Assembly (NCBI GenBank): GCA_038503075.1
Contig: JBCAML010000001.1
Location: forward strand, 4,143,260 to 4,207,259
Direction of reading: 5' to 3'
Source: Gyromitra esculenta
Lineage: Eukaryota > Ascomycota > Pezizomycetes > Pezizales > Discinaceae
DNA: 64,000 bases
Position numbers and translations under genes: made by a program. This document shows, in pieces, positions 58,293 through 64,000 of the stretch. A model generated the notes under the pieces. It ran no database searches. It was not told the DNA's origin and saw nothing but the letters and a program-made list of their open reading frames with translations. Positions within the stretch are counted from its first letter, which is position 1. Every line of letters starts with the position of its first letter.

Positions 58293-61040
58293 TTAACCGG
58301 CTATAACAGACGCATATTTCTGGCAAAGCGTCATAGTCGTGCGCCATTCGTTAGTTACCTATATTTTTGTTAGTAAGATTTCGTCAAGACGAAGGAGTCG
58401 CTCAAGAGCCGGGCACTAACCTCTGTTGCCATCACGTGGTATATGGCTTCATTGATCTTCATGACTCCCATATCGTTTATAATGCTAACCAATGCCTGGT
58501 TGATGGACCCAAGCGTTTGTGTAAGGGTCACAAGTGCAGCGCCAAGGGCCTCCATTGCTTCGATGATTCTATAGACCCCTCCAAGTTAGCTTATGGTAGC
58601 TTCAGCATAGCATCGACATACTTCTGCGTCGATGCGAGAATCATGAGGACAAACCTGGTCAAGGTTGTGCCTGTCTCCTGCGCTTGCTCCAGCGATTTAG
58701 AGAGTTTTTCCAGCACATCAGTAGTCTATGAAAAGTACTGTTAGCGAAGCCATTTCAACAGAGCTCCTTTACAAGACACACCTTCACTGATATACCCGTT
58801 TGATCCATGGCTTCTGAAATCATCCCGCTCCCTATGTCCGCCGCCCAACCAAGCAAACCTATTGCAGATCATCAGTAAACATATATCCCGATATAGTGAC
58901 AGACCACCCACCACCGGGCACAATGGCGCTCAGAGAGAAAAGGGCTCCCCCTCCAATGAACTTCAAAACACCGTTGAAAATATCCATCAATCCACCACGA
59001 TTGTTTTCTTTCGCGCGTTCTTGCTCTACCTGCTGTCTAAGGCTTTCAGTTGTCTGTTTTAAGTTAGGATACTGAATATGTAGTACTTTCTAAGAGCAAA
59101 ATGAAAAAAAATCAAAGGGTCTATTATTTACAGTTTTGCATTCCGCAATAGACTTGCCGAGGCTGTCCTGTGCGCTCTCCCATTCGTTCTTGAGTTTGAG
59201 GTGCTCCTTATAAAGGACTTCAACCTGGCTTTGAATTTTTTGGACAACAGGCAAAACCGCTTCCTGATAAGACTCAAGGGATATCTCGCCTTTTTTCGCA
59301 TCTGAGAACCTCACTTTAGGCAATAAAGCAACTTGCAGCTGTGCGCAAGAGTACAACTCGTTAACCACCGGGATTGTTTTTTCCTGCAAGTCGTGGTATT
59401 TCTTTGCTAGTCGTCAGTATTGAGTTCATCATTAAACGCTTAGATCAATACCTCTTGAAAAAGGAGGACCATTCTTCGAATATCAATCTGTGGTGGGAGT
59501 TCGGTAGTGCCCCAAGGGTTTGCGACCATGAGTGACTCGAGATGTGGTGTCGTAAGGATCTCCTTAAATTTACTATCGATAGCCTCGCATTCGGTACTTA
59601 GTCCTTCCAATACTTTGGCTGTTTCAGCGGGCGGTCTTGAGTTGGCAATTTATCAGATCCCAAACTAAAGCCTTAAGGGGGAGAGAATTGAGTTTGTGAG
59701 TGATAGGAATATTTACTTACCCAAACTTTTCACGAATTTTGTCAAGATCAGGGTCCCCGGGTGACTGCTGCAAGAATATGTTTAAGGCCTTTCCCTTGGA
59801 AGCGGTTTGGCTTTGCAACTTAGCCTCGGATTGCTTTAGGAAAGAGGTGTGATACTTACAAATCGTGCAATGCGTGCCCAACGCCAGTACGCTGTAAGAA
59901 TTTTTACACGCTCATAGTCTTTATAGACGGATCTACCTCGTGGACGGGCGCGGTTTTAACCCCATTAATCCCATTCAAGATGGCTTGAACCAACCCCGCC
60001 GTTTTTTCCCAACGGGTTTTAATCGCCTCCAATTCTTCTTTAGTTAGCTTTTCCTTGCGGTCTTTAAGTTCATGCAAACCGGTGGCGATCCTCGTCCAGA
60101 CCGCAGATAAAATCTGTTCAGCTTCAACTGTGAATGCTAAGGATGATGCGAGCGATGAGAGGTTTCTTTTAATTTCCTCTAGCTTCTTTTTCATTTCGTT
60201 TAAACCTTCGATAACTTCTGGTAGCTGATCTTTGTCGCCGAATAGCTTTTTGAAGCCCCCCTCCACGATTTCTGAAGTGAGGCCAAGTAGGTCCGTAAGT
60301 TGAGATCTCATGCTGGTTCCGGCCTTTGGCTGCCCAAAGAGTGAAGATACAATTCCGCCAAGGGTTTTGACGATATCGAGATCGCTGAGCTCGGTCTTCG
60401 TTCCCTTAATCTGTTTCGTGAGCTTCGTAATACTGTCTTCTGAGAAACTAATGGTCTCATGCAAGATGAGGATGGCCACTTTTAACTATAGTTGGTTGAA
60501 AGGATTGTAAGTAAAGACTCGGTTATTAATAAGGTTAGGCCGATAGATACATTTCTGAAGGTATCCTTCTTATTTTCCGAGTGGCCCTGGCTCTGTTGCT
60601 CGTATCCCTCAACTTTATCTCCCATAAATTCTGCGAATCTAGCAAAGGTATTTGGTTAGATACCATCTGACCGACTGGACAGTAAAAAGAGACTTAATAT
60701 AAACATACCTTCCCACGTCCATATTCCCTAGCATAGCGGGGAGTTTCCCATATGCTATCAAATTGTTCGCTGTCGACTATTCCTGGTAACCAAACTCTTG
60801 AAACTGGGCTCTCGCTTTCAATAAAAATTCTCTTAGGTTCGCTCCCCATTTCTCTTTCCCCTGGGTAAGTTGAATCACATCAACATACTCGGCCTGGAGA
60901 AGTGCACCAAAAACATCTTCTGATTTCTGGTATCCAGTCGCAAAGTTTTCTAAACCTTCATCGTCATGCGCACTAAGACCAAGGAGACCAACCACATCTA
61001 AGACAGGTTTTATTGGACGGCTGACTCTTTTGATAGGCAT
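58293..61040 (-). CDS. All-helical protein with hydrophobic core segment, possible alpha-pore-forming type
   Basis: Twelve exons (minus): 60791-61040, 60709-60727, 60551-60638, 59910-60485, 59721-59833, 59454-59635, 59132-59403, 58912-59053, 58782-58858, 58622-58725, 58421-58568 and 58293-58358. They close in frame to 678 residues with no nonsense codon. Predicted structure is almost wholly long amphipathic helices. There are two similar-looking halves, each with long Lys/Glu helices and a Gly-rich hydrophobic stretch: one after about residue 145, the other encoded at 58820-58980. This plan (helix bundle with a buried hydrophobic hairpin) is shared by ClyA/HBL/Xax-type alpha pore formers, but plain coiled-coil scaffolds look similar, so function is inferred, not shown. 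No signal peptide. Upstream of and co-oriented with the H-lectin gene. No known family is named with confidence. Confidence 0.7.
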
Positions 61041-62450
61041 TTTTTTTCCCTCTGAGGTTAGACTTAGTTTGTTGAGTTGGGTATATCGTCTTACGCGTTT
61101 GCTTGGTGAGCGCTTGCTGAATGATGGGGAAAAGTGAGGAGAAATAGATAAAGGGTGTATTATATACTTTTATGTGAGCATACCTATCATTTAACGATAG
61201 CGTCGGGGCTAGTCGAGATACCGTACGATAAGTTAGTAGTATGAGAGAAAAACCCCCACGAAAGGGTTCGATCTTGTTAATGCCGCGTATGTGTCTGTAG
61301 TACATACCACAAGTTGTACCAGGAGCAATTCGGAATACACGTTGTTTGTCACTCAATTGCCATGGCTCTGGTTTGAAGTGAGAACTATCTCTGGGAGGTA
61401 CGTTTAATCATTATGCATACGGTTAAATGATAAGACCAACCCGGTAATGTTAACCGAGACAAGAGATAACAAGCTCAAACATCGACCTGCTCGTCCCCAG
61501 AGAGCGTAAAGGTGAGACGGTGGCAGCGGGGTATGGAAAGGGGCGTACTGTCCCGAGAAACACAAATCATCACACGGCAATTGCAAGATACTAGTGGACA
61601 GCGTTCTTTTTCGTTTTCAGCTGATCTCTATGAGCCAGATGATAGAGGATTAAGGGATAGAACACCTTCGGTAGTTTGATTCTTGTACATAACGGGTTTT
61701 TCCACTACCCACTCTTATATCAAATCTAGGACTAACTCTTACAAGTTCTAGCGAATTACGAGGGACATTTCATGATATAATACTCGCCGTTAGCAGGCTC
61801 CATTCCATCAGCTTCAGAACTTCACTTTACAAGATTTCAATAGAAATAATTGAATTTCATATCTAACCCATTTAAAAAGACTAAATTCTGTAATTTTCAA
61901 TAACCGAAGCCACCCAAATAGATTTTATAAGCCAGTGACGCAGTGAATAATGATAACGCGCGAAAGGGGGCCAGCACGTGCACCTGGCCCCCAGGGTTTC
62001 GGTAAATTTGGAACAATATAAGTAGTATAAACACATGCATTCAGCTCAGTCTTACGGCAGGAACATCTTCAGCTACTATCTTCACAGCCATCTTTTGTGG
62101 GCTATCATCTTTTTTCGACCTGTTTCTAGTTTCTTTTTAATTCGGTATTGCCGTGTTTCAAGTGATCCTCTCAGATATCGCCATTTTCAATTTAAACACT
62201 ATAGATTAATATACATAGAAGATTCTCGTATTAGTGTCAGGAAATAAAAGGATAGTTGTAAGAATCAAAGAAGCAAGAATGGGGTGCGACTCGGCTGAAG
62301 GATGAAGAGCAACGGCAGATTTGTTTCTACTAGTAGAGTGACCAGGGTATCAACCAAATGCTGTATCAATGAACTTGAAGTGGCTCAGACAGAAAATTCT
62401 TGATGTTGGCACAAAGCAACCATATTAATAACTCTCAGCTGGAATCTTAA
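61041..62450. other. Intergenic region upstream of the helical protein gene
   Basis: About 1.4 kb with no supportable gene; AT-rich at 61740-61920. Confidence 0.45.
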
Positions 62451-62733
62451 AATGAAGGAAGCCGTTAGGCTTCTGGGAGGTCGCGGTGAAGGAGTTGTAG
62501 AGGGAGAGTGCTAAGACCGTGTGGGATGTTGATTGTCTAAGAGGTTTGGTCTGTTTCTAGACTCCTCAGTTAGCTGAGATGGTTTCAAGGAGCGAGATTC
62601 TCGTCAAGCTCTCAGGTATCCCCCGAGATAAGCAGTGCTACTTGAACGAAAAACTAACGACAGGAGAGTGTGCAGGGATTCTACAGGCTCTACAAGTGGT
62701 TCAATGAAGGAAGCCGTTAGGCTTCTGGGAGGT
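62451..62733 (+). repeat. Perfect 31-base direct repeats bracketing 221 bases
   Basis: AATGAAGGAAGCCGTTAGGC followed by TTCTGGGAGGT occurs at 62451-62481 and, without change, at 62703-62733. Between them lie repeat copy A and the left inverted arm. Both read MKEAVRLLGG on the plus strand. Identity over 31 bases implies a recent duplication. Confidence 0.8.
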
Positions 62734-63141
62734 CTTTCATGGATAACTGTTTCTGTTGGTTTGTCGGGTATAAGGTTGCGAGGCTATTGTGTTACGTTGT
62801 TGTTCCTTATGTTTCTTTGGGTTTCCGTTGTAATGAGTCAAGTCTTTGTCATCGAACGAGTTGGAATGTGGTATATAAGCGAAGGGATTTCCCCTCTTAT
62901 TGTACTTTTTCTTCTTCTTTCTTTAAGCAACGTCTTCTATTGTTCACTCGTGTATTTCACAATACAATTCTCGGTTACACCTCGTAACCCATCGCTGTCG
63001 CCGCCCTCAAGTCATCAGAACTTGACCACCTCGTAGAGCCTGTAGAATCTCCGCACATACTCTCGCTGTTGGTTTCCTACTCAAGTAGCACTGCGCATCT
63101 CGAGGGATACTCGAGAGCTTGACAAGAAACCCGCTCCTTGA
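62584..63141. repeat. Inverted pair of 118-base arms around a 320-base core
   Basis: 62584-62700 (TCAAGGAGCGAGATTCTCGT onward) is repeated in reverse complement at 63022-63141 with scattered changes. Both arms share GTCAAGCTCTC, GCAGTGCTACTTGA and ATTCTACAGGCTCTAC. Each arm is adjacent to a copy of the 100-base repeat (A on the left, B on the right). Confidence 0.75.
62635..63036 (+). CDS. Small ORF with hydrophobic segments, doubtful
   Basis: A 133-codon frame inside the repeat cluster. It starts within the left inverted arm and ends in the right arm. Residues 40-110 contain two or three hydrophobic stretches (GYCVTLLFLMFLWVSVVMSQ and ISPLIVLFLLLSLSNVFY) that could cross a membrane. There is no family match I can name and its ends fall in repeats, so it may be chance. 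Confidence 0.25.
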   Translation: MLLERKTNDRRVCRDSTGSTSGSMKEAVRLLGGLSWITVSVGLSGIRLRGYCVTLLFLMFLWVSVVMSQVFVIERVGMWYISEGISPLIVLFLLLSLSNVFYCSLVYFTIQFSVTPRNPSLSPPSSHQNLTTS

Positions 63142-63570
63142 GAAGGTCGCGGTGAAGGAGTTGTAGAGGTAAGAGTGCTAAGACCGTGTGGGATGTTGAT
63201 TGTCTACGAGGTTTGGTCTGTTTCTTGACTCCTCAGTTAGCTGAGATAGGAGGGGATATATACAACCTTATGTGAAGGGGAAATGTTAGTTTCCTGGGTA
63301 TAGTCGCGGTAAGGAGTCAGGAAGGGTAGTTGAAAGTTAAGACCGTGTGGGTTGTTGAAGGTCTACTCTGTTTGGTCTGATTTCCTGACTCCTCAGTTAG
63401 CTGAGCTTATAGGGAGGGGAAACGTTAGTTTATGTGTAGGGGAAACGTTAGTTTCCTGGAGATAGTCGCGGTTAAGGAGTCAAGAGGGAAGTCGAAAGCT
63501 AAGACCGTGTGCGTTGTTGAACGTCTACTCTGTTTTGTCTGATTTCCTGACTCCTCAGTTAGCTGAGACA

Positions 63571-64000
63571 GTCAGGGATATATACAACCCTCTTGGCGGA
63601 TGCGGATGTTAGGGGGATCCGGGCGGAAGGCCTCTCGGCCGAGCCACGATGATGCAATTTTGATTGACTAGCGGCGGCAGAGTTTGGTTACTCTTTCGGG
63701 TAATTGAAAGCTGTGTATGCGTCATCTAATATCCGGGTATGCGGGAGAATTCGGGGTAAACCCAGAAACATGCAGGTGATACTATGTGCGTGATGCACTC
63801 GGCCACGATGCAGTGTTACGTGCAGGGGGCGGCTGTTCGGTCCGTCGGCTATCTTCGGTCCGGGTCGGCCCGTCGGCCCGAGGGCTCCGCTAAGTCCGAC
63901 GCCAAGACGCCAAGGCGGCTCGGAGATAACATCCGTTCCGTTCCGTGCCAAGATGCCAAGGGTTGTACCACCTTCCTAATCTCGCTGTGATGGTTTAGGG
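63571..64000. other. Window end, GC-rich, no gene seen
   Basis: GC-rich sequence with short palindromes (GGCCTCTCGGCC at about 63630). Short overlapping frames on both strands lack motifs. Confidence 0.4.

Larger units (their letters stand above)
62480..63567. repeat. Four copies of a 100-base hairpin-forming repeat
   Basis: Copies at 62480-62578 (A), 63146-63245 (B), 63303-63405 (C) and 63465-63567 (D), all in the same orientation. Each starts GTCGCGGT, contains CTAAGACCGTGTG or TTAAGACCGTGTG, and ends GACTCCTCAGTTAGCTGAG. C and D sit in a 160-base tandem unit that also has GGGGAAACGTTAGTTTCCTG-like sequence. In C, AAGGAGTCAGGAA near the start pairs with TTTCCTGACTCCT near the end, AAGACC pairs with GGTCT inside, and the last bases form a small CTCAG-TTAG-CTGAG hairpin. 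No ORF crosses the units. Confidence 0.8.

Noticed and set aside
59834..59909. Stops at 59904 and 60777 in the helical protein gene, suggesting decay
   Set aside because: Introns of 76 and 63 bases with GT-AG ends remove both and all phases match.
63990..64000. Window ends in TTTAGGG, recalling a telomere
   Set aside because: A single unit with no tandem repetition; chance.
1..64000. CRISPR arrays, rRNA genes, bacterial-type operons
   Set aside because: None seen; spliced genes show that the window is eukaryotic nuclear DNA.

Overview
The window looks like nuclear DNA of a filamentous ascomycete (Pezizomycotina). Genes are cut by many short GT-AG introns, mostly about 45-90 bases with ctaac-like branch sites. 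The gene set is fungal (stand-alone ribosomal protein S30, RPB6, UAF30/SWIB protein, fused pseudouridine-degrading enzyme, arginase, mitochondrial helicase). There are no operons and no bacterial signals. A species cannot be named from sequence alone. All multi-exon models below were built by hand and each one closes in frame.

Left part, about 1-30 kb, is mostly conserved and housekeeping: the 3' end of an ABC transporter (1-739), a 5 kb gene-poor stretch, NAD(P)H-hydrate epimerase (-), UAF30-like SWIB protein (+), ribosomal protein S30 (-), a fused pseudouridine-5'-phosphate glycosidase/PfkB kinase (-), an F-box protein (-), RPB6 (-), an IRC3-type mitochondrial helicase (+), arginase (-), an armadillo-like protein of unknown role (+) and an FAD-dependent monooxygenase (-). 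Two divergent pairs (epimerase/UAF30 and RPB6/IRC3) share promoter regions.

Right part, about 31-64 kb, is accessory in character. It holds a six-exon protein of unknown family, a 1,312-residue multidomain protein (B-box-like zinc finger, P-loop GTPase, RING-like finger, patatin phospholipase) built like an innate-immunity or incompatibility receptor, a lineage-specific acidic protein, and decayed genes (MFS transporter, truncated P450, TPR-repeat gene with nonsense codons). Next come a triple H-type lectin with coiled coil and a 678-residue all-helical protein with a hydrophobic segment, lying in tandem. The window ends in a complex repeat cluster with four copies of a hairpin-forming 100-base unit. 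Long AT-rich gaps carry palindromic elements with Tc1/mariner-like TA flanks.

The main candidates for something new are the GTPase-RING-patatin protein, the lectin plus helical-protein pair, the structured repeats at 62.4-63.6 kb, and a dispersed 17-base motif (consensus CGAGTGATWTYNCRTGA) found about nine times on both strands and always between genes.
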